A stretch of DNA of 64,000 nucleotides from Rhabdophis nuchalis (GCA_039707465.1 CM077648.1:70017619-70081618), one strand, 5' to 3'; positions 32,675 through 43,079 are shown, numbered from the stretch's first letter. The notes: generated by a model from the letters alone, not told the origin. A program made the numbers and translations.

Positions 32675-33838
32675 TCAACTGAAGTATTGAGACCAGCGAA
32701 CTTGCTTTGGGGAAAGCTTGCGAGGCATTCTTAAAGATTCAAAATTCTTGTGATCAGTCCATACTTCAAACGGGTGAGTGGCACCCTCCAGAAAATCACG
32801 CCAAGTCATCAGCGCCCAACGAACAGCAAATGCCTCCTTTTCCCAAATAGCCCATCTCCTTTCGGTGTCGGATAACTTACAAGAGGTGTAAGCGCATGGC
32901 TGTAAATGTCCATCTAGGTTGTATTGTAATAGGACAGCGCCTACAGCTACATCACTGGCATCTGCTTGGACCACGAATGGCGCATTAACATCTGGGTGTT
33001 TTAGAACCAGTTCTGCTGCAAATAGACATTTAAGTTTCTTGAATGCGTCTTGGCATTCCATAGTCCAGTTCAAGGGTTGTCGTGGTTGGTCCTCTCCTTT
33101 CATTTTCAGAAGGTTTGTGATAGGCAAAGCAATACTAGCAAAAGAAGGGATAAATTGGCGGTAAAAGTTGGCAAATCCCAAAAAACTTTGTAATTGTTTA
33201 TGGGTACGAAGGGGGGCCCATTCCGTTACAGCTTTCACTTTACCAGGATCCATCTCAATTCCCTCTGCCGAGATGCGATAGCCAAGATAGTTAATTTTAT
33301 CCTGGTGAAATTCACACTTAGAAAGCTTAGCGTAGAGTTCAGCGGCTCTCAGTTTGCGCAAGACAGAGCGGACTAGCTTCACGTGTTCTTCACGTGTTTC
33401 CATGTAAATAAGGATATCATCTTGATATACGATAATGCCCTTGTACAGGTGTTGATGTAGTACTTTGTTTATCAATTGCATAAAAACTGATGGCGCCCCC
33501 TGGAGGCCAAATGGTAACACTTTAAATTGAAAACACCCTAAAGGACAGTTGAATGCAGTCTTCCACTCATCCCCTTCTTTAATTCTTATCCTATAATAAG
33601 CTTCTCTAAGATCTAGCTTAGTGAAAAATTTTCCTGTAGCCAAATGCGCCAACATATCTTTCATGAGTGGGAGGGGGTAGACGTTTTCCGCGCAAATGGC
33701 ATTCAAGAACCTGTAGTCCACGACCAGACAAAGATTGCCATCTTTCTTTTCCCTAAACATTACAGGGGCCGCAACTCGTGGTCTAGCAGGTTCAATGAAA
33801 CCCCTCTCTAAGTTTTTGTCAATAAATTTATAGTTCAA
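32675..33838 (-). pseudogene. Element C RT-RNase H frame
   Basis: 387 codons open: FIDKNLERGFIEPARPRVAAPVMF, VVDYRFLNAICAENVYPLP, KLDLREAYYRIRIKEGDEWKT, FGLQGAPSVFMQL, and the catalytic box YQDD in IIVYQDDILIY, where A has YIDD and B has YLDD; both aspartates are kept. RNase H follows with VVQADASDVAVGAVLLQ and WTDHKN. Flanking shifts disconnect it from protease and integrase. Confidence 0.85.
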
Positions 33839-33900
33839 CCATTTCTCCTGGTGTCATGGAATAAATGCGAGGTTTGGGAAGTTGCACCCCTGGGAGGAAG

Positions 33901-34770
33901 TCAATGGAACAGTCCGTAGTACGGTTGGGGGGGCAGTGTGTCAGAGGATTTTTCGCTAAAAACATCTTTAAGGTCCCAATATTCCTTGGGAATTTTTTCC
34001 TCCCTCAGTATTATTTCCAACATGGGTACACTCTGACCAGTGTTTATGGCTTCTTGGAGTGGTTCTGGTTCCGTCTGGTTCTCCATGATTGGGGGTGGTG
34101 GCGGGGTTTGGGCCTCTGTACTGGGAGGCATAGGCAAAGGAATGCGAACCCAACCTTCTTTCCAGTTAATCATAGGGTTCCATTTGTGTAGCCATGTTAA
34201 GCCCAAAATAATCGGGTTTTCTGCAATAGGGGCTACAATAAAGTTAAGGAATTCCCGGTGGTGGTCGCCGATAAATACCTCAATAGGCTCTGTTACAAAA
34301 AGCGCTGGAGCACCACCTGCTATGGTACTATCCATTTGACAGAAAGCTATTGGAACTTTCAAAGTCTTAAGGTGAAGGCCCAGTTGCTGCACTAAGTCTT
34401 GGCTGATAAGACAGCATGAACAGCCAGAGTCTAAAAGGGCTAGCACTTCACAGTTGCAGCCACTAGAGGGGGCCGAAATATTTAAAGGGATGGTCATGGG
34501 GCCCGAACGAGAACTCACCCAAGGTCCGTAGTTGTCATCGACCGAGTCCGTGTCCTTCTCCCAGTCATCTGGCTCCTCCCTCTGCTGCTGACGGCAGGTA
34601 GTAAGATCCAGAGGTTCCACTCCGCTCATCGCCTGCTTTACGCGCATGCTCGGGTTTTTGGCGGTCTTTCTCATTTCGGATGATGACTGAGGTCGGGGCT
34701 TTGCTTTCATTTTGCAGTTATTTGCCCAATGCCCCTCCCTCCCGCATCAGAAGCAAGCGTTAGTGCGAGG
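33901..34770 (-). pseudogene. Element C zinc knuckle and protease
   Basis: The minus strand gives a CCHC knuckle reading CF-CGREGHWANNC, with a TGA stop in place of the third residue (about 34737-34760). Then comes MKAKPRPQSSSEM and a protease with LALLDSGCSCCLISQ, KVPIAFCQMDS, IAENPIILGLTWLHKWNPMINWKEGW. The protease active-site motif DSG is kept. A shift near 33905-33920 separates it from RT. Confidence 0.82.
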
Positions 34771-35895
34771 CTTGCCAGGCGTTCCTCCTTTTCTTTCATT
34801 TGGTCATCACGGCCAAAGGTGGGAGGGGGGGAATTTTTTTCTCTTTCTCTTTCAATCTCAAGGAGGCTTCTATTTCTAGCTAGGTCAATTTCTACATCAG
34901 CTGCAAGTTCAAACCAGTTCTCGAGAGTTTCAGGACTGCATCTGTTGACACAGCTTTGATATATAGTGAGATGCAAACCTTCAGTATAATTATCGATAAG
35001 GGCCTCCATGTTCCAACCTCTCATATATACAGCCAGCTCATGAAAATGCTGAGTATAGTCCTGCACTGGCCTGTTACCTTGGCATAAAGTTTTCATTTCA
35101 AGCCGTGCTTTTCTATGAAGGAGGGGGTCTTCGAACCGCCTTCTCAAGGCGGTCATAAATCTGTCGAAATCTCCCAATAAAGGAGAATTATCATTATGTA
35201 GTGAGACCATCCAATCGGCAGCTTTGCCCTCCAACGCCAGAGAAACAATTCTTATTTTAGACTCATCATCTGGCAAATCGAAAGCAGCCTGCTTTACAAA
35301 ATTGCTGACTTGCAGTAAAAAAAATCCCAGCTCTTTTGAGTTCCCTCCAAACTTAATTCCCAGGGGGGGAAGTTTTGACATTCTGCGTGCTGCGGGGCTC
35401 GGTTCTCTCCTTTGATCTGCTCCAGGAGCAATTTCCCTTGCCGTTTCAACATGCGGCGGGGGTCTCTCTCTTCGGGTAGTTTCCTTTTCCAGGGGGGGGT
35501 TTCCTCCTTTCTTTTCTGCTCCCCCAGTCCGAGGGGCTAGGATCCCTCCCGCACTTCCGTTCTCTGGCACACTTTTTCTCGTCCGCCTCTCGGATTAGTG
35601 CTCTTGCCTGTTCTCTTAAGTAATTGTCTTCCTCTACCTCTTCCCAAGGGGAGGGGGAGTGGGCTCGTCTGTGTCTGGTGGTTGTAACCCCTGGGGGAAT
35701 TTCTTCAGAGGCCCCCTTCATCCCCACTCCCTCGGACCAGTGATGACGAATTGGTTTTTCCTCGGGTTTCGGCCCCAGGCTAATATCGGCCAATAATTCC
35801 ATTACTGACCTTGTTTCTTCTTTGGTTTCTTTTTTCAGAGAGGTAGGGTCGGGCGCTGTAGCCCCCAGAGTTTCTTCTTTTCCGGGATCCGACAT
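34707..35895 (-). pseudogene. Element C gag, two overlapping frames
   Basis: 35446-35895 starts MSDPGKEETLG and carries HHWSEGVGMKG plus a charged helix (LREQARALIREADEKK). 34707-35570 continues in another frame with LPPLGIKFGGNSKELGFFLLQVSNFV, KIRIVSLALEGKAADWMVSL, FMTALRRRFEDPL and YTEGLHLTIYQSCVNR, a gypsy/sushi capsid-like core. One frameshift in the overlap breaks it. This whole core is absent in A. Confidence 0.85.
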
Positions 35896-35962
35896 TTGGC
35901 TTCGGATTTATTGTTTTATTACACTCACTACTGAAGTTGTTAGCTCAGAGCTGAGTGTGAAG

Positions 35963-35975
35963 TCATTCCTTGCTT
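35963..35975 (-). promoter_or_regulatory. Self-complementary primer-binding site of element C
   Basis: The minus strand reads AAGCAAGGAATGA, two bases inside the 5' LTR. The same 13-mer is on the plus strand in the 5' LTR at 36082-36094. The first 11 nt end 6 nt before TTTAGGCGC (36099-36107), the same spacing as in A and B. Confidence 0.84.
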
Positions 35976-35977
35976 TT

Positions 35978-36357
35978 TGTCAGGCCTGCTTCTTCCATTA
36001 CTCAAGAAAGACCACACTTCAAACACATTGTAAATGTTTAAGGTTACTTTTACTGAATAAGAAAGGACAGCAGCGAAAGTTAAGCAAGGAATGAGTAATT
36101 TAGGCGCAAAGAATACATATCAAAGCATAAGCCAACCCAATAACCCATGACCCCCACAGTAGTGTCCAATGCAATATCGTCCACAATGTCAGATGGGTAG
36201 CACGTCCACAGCGGTCATCAGAATGGAATGCGATACCATTGGGCCTGGCGATATCACCCCCTAGCTCCATCTTCCTCCAGCACACATAGCACACACACAG
36301 CCCCCACCCTCCCTGTTTCAATGGCAGCCGAAGCAGGCAATAAAGCGAAGGCTGACA
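35978..36357 (-). repeat. 5' LTR of element C
   Basis: 380 bp, TGTCAG...CTGACA, followed by GTACC, the right copy of the target duplication. In element orientation an AT-rich TTATACTTTGATATG box lies upstream of GCGCCTAAA and the predicted transcript start. Confidence 0.92.
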
Positions 36358-38534
36358 GTACCCTTGCGGCCTCTCGCTCGGCGCCAATCTACCTTGGCTC
36401 CTTGGTTCTTTGAGGAGCTGAGGGTGATGAAGCGCCGAAAGAGATGCCTAGAGAGCATTTGGAGGTCCACTCGATCCGAATCTGACCGAAAACGGGTAAG
36501 GTCCCACTTACGGACCTACCTTGTGGCGATAAGAGCGGTGCAATGTACTTATCTCTCTGCTCTTATTGCATCCGCAGATAACTGCCCTGCCGCCCTGTTC
36601 AGAGTGACCTGCTCCCTCCTTCAACAGAGGTCGTGGGAAGCTCCATTGCAGGGCCGTGCAGAGGAGTTTGGATGTTATCTGCAGGATAAAATCGCTCAGG
36701 TCCGGGACGAACTGGCCTCTAATGAGGTTAGTCCAGAAGGGTGGGAGGCAGGCCTTGATACCGTTTTATGGGAAGAGTTCGACCTTGTGACACCAGATGA
36801 CATGGACAGGTTGCTGGGGTGACTGAATGCCACCACATGTTTATTGGACCCGTGTCCCTCCTGGCTTGTACTGGCCTCCCGGGAGGTGACACGAGGCTGG
36901 CTCCAGGAAATGGTGAACGCTTCTTTGAGTGAGTGGTCTCTACCGGCCGCCTTGAAAGAGGTGGTGGTGAGGCCCCTCCTCAAGAAGCCTTCCCTGGACC
37001 CAGCAGTGTTAGTAAATTATCGTCTGGCCTCCAACCTTCCCTTCTTGGTGAAGGTTGTTGAGAGTGTGGTGGCACGACAATTCCCTCAGCACCTGGAGGA
37101 AACTGTCTATCTAGACCCGCGCCAGTCCGGTTTCCAACCAGGGTACAGCACAGAGACGGCATTGGTTGCGTTGGTGGATGATCTCTGGAGGGCTCGGGAT
37201 AGAGGTCATTCCTCTATCCTGGTCCTATTAGACCTCTCAGCGGCTTTCGATACCATCGACCATGGTATCCTATTGTACTGGCTGGGGGGTTGGGGGTTGG
37301 GAGGCACCGTTCTGTGGTGGTTCTCCTCCTATCTCTCCGGCTGATCGCAATTCATGTTGGCAGGGGGGCAGAGGTCGACGTCGAGGCCCCTGATGTGCGG
37401 GGTCGGTCCTCTCGCCCCTCCTGTTTAACACCTATATGAAGCCGCTGGGTGAGATCATCCGTGGTTTTGGGGTAGAGTTCCATCAGTATGCTGATGACAC
37501 TCAGCTGTACATCTCTACCCCTGACCACCCCAACAATGCTGTTGAAGTGATGTCCTGGTGTCTGGAGGCAATGCAGGCCTGGATGGGGAGGAACAAGCTT
37601 TGACTCAACCCGTCCAAGACCGAGTGGCTGTGGTTTCTGGCGTCACGATATAGCCAGTTGGTTCCATCTCTGGCGAATATTTAGGGCAAATCTTTAGCCC
37701 CCGCAGAACGGGTTCGCAACCTAGGCATCCTCCTGGACTCTCAGCTGTCCTTGGATGACCATGTGACAGCCGTGGCCAGGGGGGCTTTCTATCAGGTTTA
37801 CCTGATACGCCAGTTGCGTCCCTTTCTAGATTGTGACGCCCTACGCACAGTCACTCAAGCCCTCGTCATTTCCCGCTTGGACTACTGTAATGCTCTCTAC
37901 ATGAGAGGTGCACCCGGAGGCTCTAGCTAGTGCAGAATGCGGCCGCGCGGGGGATTATGGGAGTTTTTTGATACTCCCATGTAACACCACTCCTGCGCGA
38001 GCTGCACTGGCTGCCTGTGGCCTTCCGGGTGCGCTTCAAGGTGCTAGCAACCATCTTCAAAGCGCTCCATGGCTCGGGACCTGGCTATTTGCAGGACCGC
38101 CTCCTACCACATACCTCCCTCCAACCTGTTCGCTCCCACAGAGAGGGCCTCCTCAGGGTGCCGTCTGCTGGACAATGCCAGCTGGCGACCCCCAGGGGGA
38201 GAGCCTTCTCTGTGGTGGGCCCTGCCCTCTGGAACGACCTGCCCCCCGACCTTCGTACCATCACGGACCTACTCCTCTTCCGTCTGACCTTAAAAACATA
38301 TCTATTTCATGTGGCTGTCCTAGCATAGTTCTAACGACACAGTCCCAATTTTATACTAATTTAATAATATTTTTATTTGCTTTTAACCATAAGTTTTTAG
38401 CACAGATCTAGTATTTAATCTATTTTTAACTTTTATATTGTCGTTGTGTTTTATTACTTTTTATTCTTCTGTGCACCGCCCGGAGTCCTTCGGGAGATAG
38501 GGCGGTATATAAGTGTAAATAAACATAAACATAA
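36358..38534 (+). mobile_element. Element D, RT half and 3' end
   Basis: Continuation of element D after C. It carries the linker, RT and C-terminal region, then a 3' UTR with the terminal block CACCGCCCGGAGTCC...GGGCGGTATATAAG and an (ATAAAC)n tail at about 38517-38534. An L1 5' UTR follows. Confidence 0.83.
36364..38328 (+). pseudogene. Element D RT and C-terminal domain, decayed
   Basis: Frames 36364-36822, 36844-37344 and 38017-38328 are parts of one ORF2. The RT reads NYRLASNLPFLVKVVESVV, YLDPRQSGFQPGYSTETALVALVDDLW and [20 protein letters not shown] stop follows the SYLSG motif, and the [17 protein letters not shown] segment has lost bases. [12 protein letters not shown] can be read near 37487-37530 in another frame. 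The end gives ELHWLPVAFRVRFKVLATIFKALHG and GPALWNDLPPDLRTI. Compared with copy F it has several stops and indels, so it is inactive. Confidence 0.83.
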
Positions 38535-38554
38535 ACTTTGTGGATTATAATTTA

Positions 38555-39495
38555 CAACTTTGTGGATTATAATGTACAAGACATCAAAAAGAAAAAAAGA
38601 AAAAACTTTTGTTGAAGAAAACTTGAACTATGGACATTTTGGTTTTGTGAAATATAACACCCAAAAAAGGGAAGTGACTTGAGGCTTGAAAATAAGAATT
38701 GGGAGCAAGAAAGGAAATTGTTGGGCTACATCAGGATATTGTAGAGTACTGCTGTGTTTGATCTATTATTGATTGTTGGATTACTGATTTTTGTTTTTGT
38801 TAAATAATCATTACTTAAAACAGCGAATTAACGCTCTATAGATACTATGTTGCAAAATGAGAAATTAAACAACTTTCAGTTGTTTGATGAAAAATATACT
38901 CCAATCATTACAAGAATCAATACAAGAAGCCATGGCTAAGAATCATGAAGATCTGGCTGATAGGATGGAAATGATGGAACAAAAGTTGGAAGATAAAATA
39001 GACATTATCCAACAAATAATCACCAAAAATGAACAATGGATTCCAAAAAATGGAAGAAAAGACAAAGCAAACAGATAAGAAAGTAGAAAAGATGGAGAAA
39101 TAGATAACAATCTTGGAAGATCTATAATTATGTTGGAGATGGATAAGGCAGAATATTTCTTAAGATTCCAGAACATTGAGGAGGAAAAGGGGAGGATCTT
39201 GTAGGAAAAAGTGGCAGAATTATTGACAGATGCATTGGAAAAGAACAAACAGGAAGTCATCTCTGGGATGGGAGAAATATTTAGAGTATGTACAAATTAT
39301 ACGAGAAGAAATACAGTAAGCTTCCCAGAGAGGTACAAAAGATATTTTCAAAGAAGCCAATGAGAGTGGAAATACTCCAAAGAGCAAGAGATGCACCACT
39401 GAAATATAAAGAAAGAGAAATAGTAGTTCTGAAACAAATACCCAAGAAGGGTAAGAGATACAAGAAAACAGTACCAATTTCTGACAAGGCAATTG

Positions 39496-39497
<2 letters not shown>
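38555..39497 (+). pseudogene. L1-type LINE: 5' UTR end and ORF1 N-terminal and middle part
   Basis: A purine-rich 5' region is followed by ORF1: 38884-39078 reads ILQSLQESIQEAMAKNHEDLADRMEMMEQKL (coiled coil). Broken frames then give AEYFLRFQNIEEEKG (RRM start) and PREVQKIFSKKPMRVEILQRARDAPLKYKEREIVVLKQIPKKGKRYKK (end of RRM and C-terminal domain). L1 ORF1 is an RNA-binding trimer. The frame is cut at 39497 by element E and resumes at about 41526. Confidence 0.78.
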
Positions 39498-39526
<29 letters not shown>

Positions 39527-41525
39527 ATTTAATTTGTTGACCGCTCCCTCTCCCCGAAGGGACTCGGAGCGGTGCACAGGGCAAATAAAACAATAAATAT
39601 ACACACATAATAAAAACGAATTAAATAATATCCCTGCGCTAAAAAGTCCCAGTTAAAAATCTAAAATTATTAACAACCCCATAGAAGGGAGACTACCCTA
39701 GGCCGGCCAAGCAGAACAAACATGTTTTTAGTTTTAGACGGAAGGAGCGGAGGTCTGTGGTTGTTCTAATGTCGGGGGGAAGGTCGTTCCAGAGGGCTGG
39801 GCCCGCCACAGAGAGAGCCCTTCCCCTGGGCGTCGCCCGCTGACAGAGTCTAGTGGACGGCACCCAGAGAAGTCCCTCTCTGTGCGAGCAGAGTGGACAG
39901 CACCCGGAGACGTCCCTCTCTGTGCGAGCGAATAGGCCCTGTGGATGTATGAGGCAGGATCCGATCCCGCAAATAGCTAGGTCCCGAGCCATGGAGCGCT
40001 TTAAAGATGATAACTAGAACCTTGAAGCGCACCCGGAAGACGACAGGCAGCCAGTGCAGCTCGCGCAAGAGCGATGTTACATGGGTAAACCTTGAGGTTC
40101 CCATAATTGCTCGCGCGGCTGCATTCTGGACTAGCTGAAGTCTCCAGGTGCACCTCAAGGGGAGCCCCATGTAGAGAGAATTACAATAATCCAGTCGGGA
40201 TGTCACGAGAGCATGAGTGACTGTGCGAAGGGCGTCCCGATCCAATAGGGGGCGCAACTGGCGAACCAGGCGAACCTGGTAGAACGCCCTCCTGGCCACG
40301 GCTGTCACTTGATCTTCCATGGACAGCCGGGCATCCAGGAGGACACCCAAGTTGCGTACCCCATCCACTGGGGCAAGATGTTCGCCCCCAATGGCCAGCG
40401 ATGGAGTCAGCTGGTTGAATCGGGCTGCCGGAAACCACAGCCACTCAGTCTTGGTCGGGTTGAGCTTGAGTCCGTTTCTTCCCATCCAGATCCGTACGGC
40501 TTCCAGGCACTGGCACATCACCGCTACGGCATCGTTGGGGTGGTTTGGGGTAGATATATACAGCTGAGTATCATCAGCGTAGAGATGGTACTCTACCCCC
40601 AAACCACGGATGATCTCACCCAGCGGCTTCATATATGTGTTAAACAGGAGAGGTGAGAGGACCGACCCCTGAGGCACCCCACATGTGAGAGGTCTCGAGG
40701 TCGACCTCTGCTCTCCTGTCAACACAAATTGTGATCGGCCAGAGAGGTAGGAGGAGAACCACCGTAAAACGGTGCCTCCCACCCCTAACCCCCCCAGCCG
40801 ATGCAATAGGATACCATGGTCGATGGTATCAAAAGCCGCCGAGAGGTCTAATAGGACCAGGATGGAGGAACAACCCCCATCTCTGGCCCTCCAGAGATCA
40901 TCGACCAACGCGACCAATGCTGTCTCGGTGCTATGCCCGGGCCGAAAGCCGGACTGGCGCGGGTCTAGATAATCAACTTCCTCCAGGTGATGGGGAAACT
41001 GTTGTGCCACCACACTCTCAACAACCTTTGCCAAGAAGGGAAGGTTGGAGACCGGACGATAGTTGGTTAACAAAGCTGGATCCAAAGAGGGCTTCTTAAG
41101 GAGGGGCCTCACCATAGCCTCTTTTAGGGAAGCAGGCAAGGAACCCTTACTCAAGGATGCGTTGACAACCTCTTGGAGCCAGCCTCATGTCACCTCCCAG
41201 GATGCCAGTACAAGCCAGGAGGGACACGGGTCCAATAAACATGTGGTGGCTCGCAGTCGCCCACGTAACCTGTCCATATCTTCGGAAGCAACGGAGTCAA
41301 ACTCCTCCCAAACAAGATCTGTACAACAAATTTCTAACTAAAAAACCCCTAAGGCCGCGCTTCGCCCACCTCTCCGGATTAATAAATCCTTCATCAAGGC
41401 GGGCCCTCGTTAACGAGGAGGGCCAGACCTGCGAGAGCGGGGACTCTCGCAGTAGCATAAGATCTGCCTTAGAATAACGGAGCTCAGAGGCAGACCGCCA
41501 TCTTCACGCATGCGCAGTCTAATCT
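39498..41525 (-). mobile_element. Element E: L2-like LINE with internal deletion, in L1 ORF1
   Basis: Minus-strand copy. The 3' end is an (AAT)n tract (39498-39524) and the terminal block CCGCTCCCTCTCC...GGACTCGGAGCGGTGCACAGG. The 5' end, near 41520, holds 5' UTR sequence similar to element D (plus-strand GGGCCCTCGTTAACGAGGAGGGCCAGACC, about 41401-41430, versus D near 29385-29415). It then jumps straight into the RT linker near 41330, so the endonuclease region is missing. L1 ORF1 flanks it: ...VPISDKAID on the left, VNFRWLTPEGILVTWM on the right. The words AATTGATAA/TAATGATAA suggest a short duplication. Confidence 0.8.
39850..41154 (-). CDS. Element E L2-like RT and C-terminal domain
   Basis: 434 codons open. 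RT motifs: [105 protein letters not shown], and the catalytic box [12 protein letters not shown]. The C-terminal region after RT has LGVLLDARLSMEDQVTAVARRAFYQ, TSRLDYCNSLYMGLPLR and ELHWLPVVFRVRFKVL. Past about residue 420 the frame shifts; the last block (GPALWNDLPPDIRTT) lies in 39693-39992. The first Met is internal: RT linker codons continue upstream to about 41330 across a stop. Confidence 0.84.
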   Translation of the reverse strand: MSKGSLPASLKEAMVRPLLKKPSLDPALLTNYRPVSNLPFLAKVVESVVAQQFPHHLEEVDYLDPRQSGFRPGHSTETALVALVDDLWRARDGGCSSILVLLDLSAAFDTIDHGILLHRLGGLGVGGTVLRWFSSYLSGRSQFVLTGEQRSTSRPLTCGVPQGSVLSPLLFNTYMKPLGEIIRGLGVEYHLYADDTQLYISTPNHPNDAVAVMCQCLEAVRIWMGRNGLKLNPTKTEWLWFPAARFNQLTPSLAIGGEHLAPVDGVRNLGVLLDARLSMEDQVTAVARRAFYQVRLVRQLRPLLDRDALRTVTHALVTSRLDYCNSLYMGLPLRCTWRLQLVQNAAARAIMGTSRFTHVTSLLRELHWLPVVFRVRFKVLVIIFKALHGSGPSYLRDRILPHTSTGPIRSHREGRLRVLSTLLAQRGTSLGAVH

Positions 41526-42172
41526 CTAATGATAAAATATGAGGTAAACTTCAGATGGCTAACACCTGAGGGAATATTGGTAACTTGGATGGAAAAGGCA
41601 TAAATTAGACCTGTTAGAGAGAGCAGAACAATTTTACTATCACTACTTTAAAGTACATGAGGAAAAAGAGAAAAGGGAGCAAGCAGAAATTCTGGAAGCA
41701 ACAGTAGAAGGAAACACACAACAAGAAGAAATTGAAATAGAAAAAAAAGAGAGAAGGTAAAGAGAAGGAGCAAGACAGAAAGAACAGAGAGAAATAAGAT
41801 CTTAAAGACAGACAGGAAGCAATATTTTATCAAAGTTGGGAAAATGGTATGACTGAATGGAGGTAAAGAGAATACAGGATGAGAGATAGGGAAGAACATA
41901 CAATGTAGATATGTAGATAGTAAATAAAATGAATGTATGGAGCAGTGACAGTTATGGGGAATTGATAAATGTAAGATATAGACAAATAGAAATAGCTGGA
42001 ATATCTGGAAATGTAGTAAGATGGTATATGATGTTACTTGGTAACTGTGTACATATAGGGGGTGGGTTACTCCTAGTTGTGTCTGTGTAGTTTTGTCTTG
42101 TCAATGTCTTATTTATGTTCTTTTTTCTGTTACTAATTTGCAATAACATTATATTTAAAAAATTTATTAAAA
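41526..42172 (+). pseudogene. L1 ORF1 C-terminus fused to the last codons of ORF2 and the 3' UTR
   Basis: ORF1 resumes after element E: VNFRWLTPEGILVTWM, an ERAEQFYYHYF-like stretch, then an acidic tail EILEATVEGNTQQEEIEIEKK, stop at 41758-41760. From about 41800 the sequence matches the end of a normal L1 ORF2 (compare 49318 onward: ETIFCQSWEK there, EAIFYQSWENG here) and shares its 3' UTR (CATATAGGGGGTG) to a poly-A near 42172. So almost all of ORF2 is absent between ORF1 and the 3' UTR. Confidence 0.75.
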
Positions 42173-42359
42173 AAAGCAGAAGTAACAGCCTGGCTGAATG
42201 GGCTCCTTTTATAGGAGGCTGTCAGCTGGTTAACCAATACGATTAAAGTATTTTCCTGCTTCAACAGTGAACCTGAGTGAGAACTTCAGCAACTAGTTCC
42301 ATCTACTCATTTTAATACATAACAATGACCTCCAACTAGGTTGGCACACTTTCTTATGG
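42173..42359. other. Short non-coding interval
   Basis: Follows an L1 poly-A and precedes L1 ORF2 codons; nothing recognised. Confidence 0.35.
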
Positions 42360-43050
42360 TTTGGGAAGAATAAGATACACAGTTATTTTCAAAGACATTA
42401 TGTCAGGAATGCACTGTTATTAGTTTGGCTTAAAATAAAAGAACAACATTATTTGAAAATACCAGTCTGGTTTTCCATTATGGAAGCATTGGTATATCCT
42501 AATATTATTAACAAGGAAAAAATTGTAAGATACAAAGATATTTTGAATGAAAAAGGGAAATTAAAAACTAAGCAGGAACTTAGTAGTCAAGGGATGGAAA
42601 TTGCATGGTGGTCACACAGGCAGATACAATCTCGTTATGAGAAAGATGACAAAACGTATGGTTTTAACAAAGAGTTAACAGAATTAAACTAGATATTTAC
42701 TGGAACAGATGAAAAAGAAATTATAAATTATATTGTTATTTATTAAGTATTAAACTTGAAAAAGTGAACAGGTAAAGGAGACAATGATTGTATGGGCTAA
42801 AAACTTTGGATATGCAATAGAATTAGATAAATGGGAGAAACTATCGGATAGAAATATTAAATTGATATGACAGCTGCATATAAAGAAAATTTGTATAAGA
42901 TGTTTTATAGATGGCATTTTGCTCCGGCAAGACTGGCAAAAATGTATAAAGATAGATCCACAAAATGTTGGAAGTGTAATCAATCATCTGGTTCATATTA
43001 CTATATGTGGTGGACATGCCCAAAAGCTAAAAAAATGACTTTTCTGCTAA
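42360..43050 (+). pseudogene. L1 ORF2 C-terminal region
   Basis: Plus-strand frames read YTVIFKDIMSGMHCY, PVWFSIMEALVYPNIINKEKIVRYKDIL, IAWWSHRQIQSRYEKDDKTYGF and, after a stop, AAYKENLYKMFYRWHFAPARLAKMY and CWKCNQSSGSYYYMWWTCPKAKK, which carries the L1 C-terminal C..C...H/C knuckle. It is truncated at both ends and joined directly to a gypsy remnant at about 43050-43080. Confidence 0.8.
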
Positions 43051-43079
43051 AAAAAATGACTTTCTCTCAGTAAAAGTTC

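Larger units (their letters stand above)
30656..36357 (-). mobile_element. Element C: Ty3/gypsy chromovirus inserted in LINE D
   Basis: A full-length 5702-bp LTR element with a perfect 5-bp target duplication, GTACC. LTRs are 30656-31036 and 35978-36357 and differ by about seven substitutions and one indel, so it is older than A. The gag, protease, RT, RNase H, integrase and chromodomain order is intact, but frameshifts and stops break the polyprotein. It gives the length of a complete gag-bearing member of this group and shows that A is missing about 0.9 kb. Confidence 0.94.
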
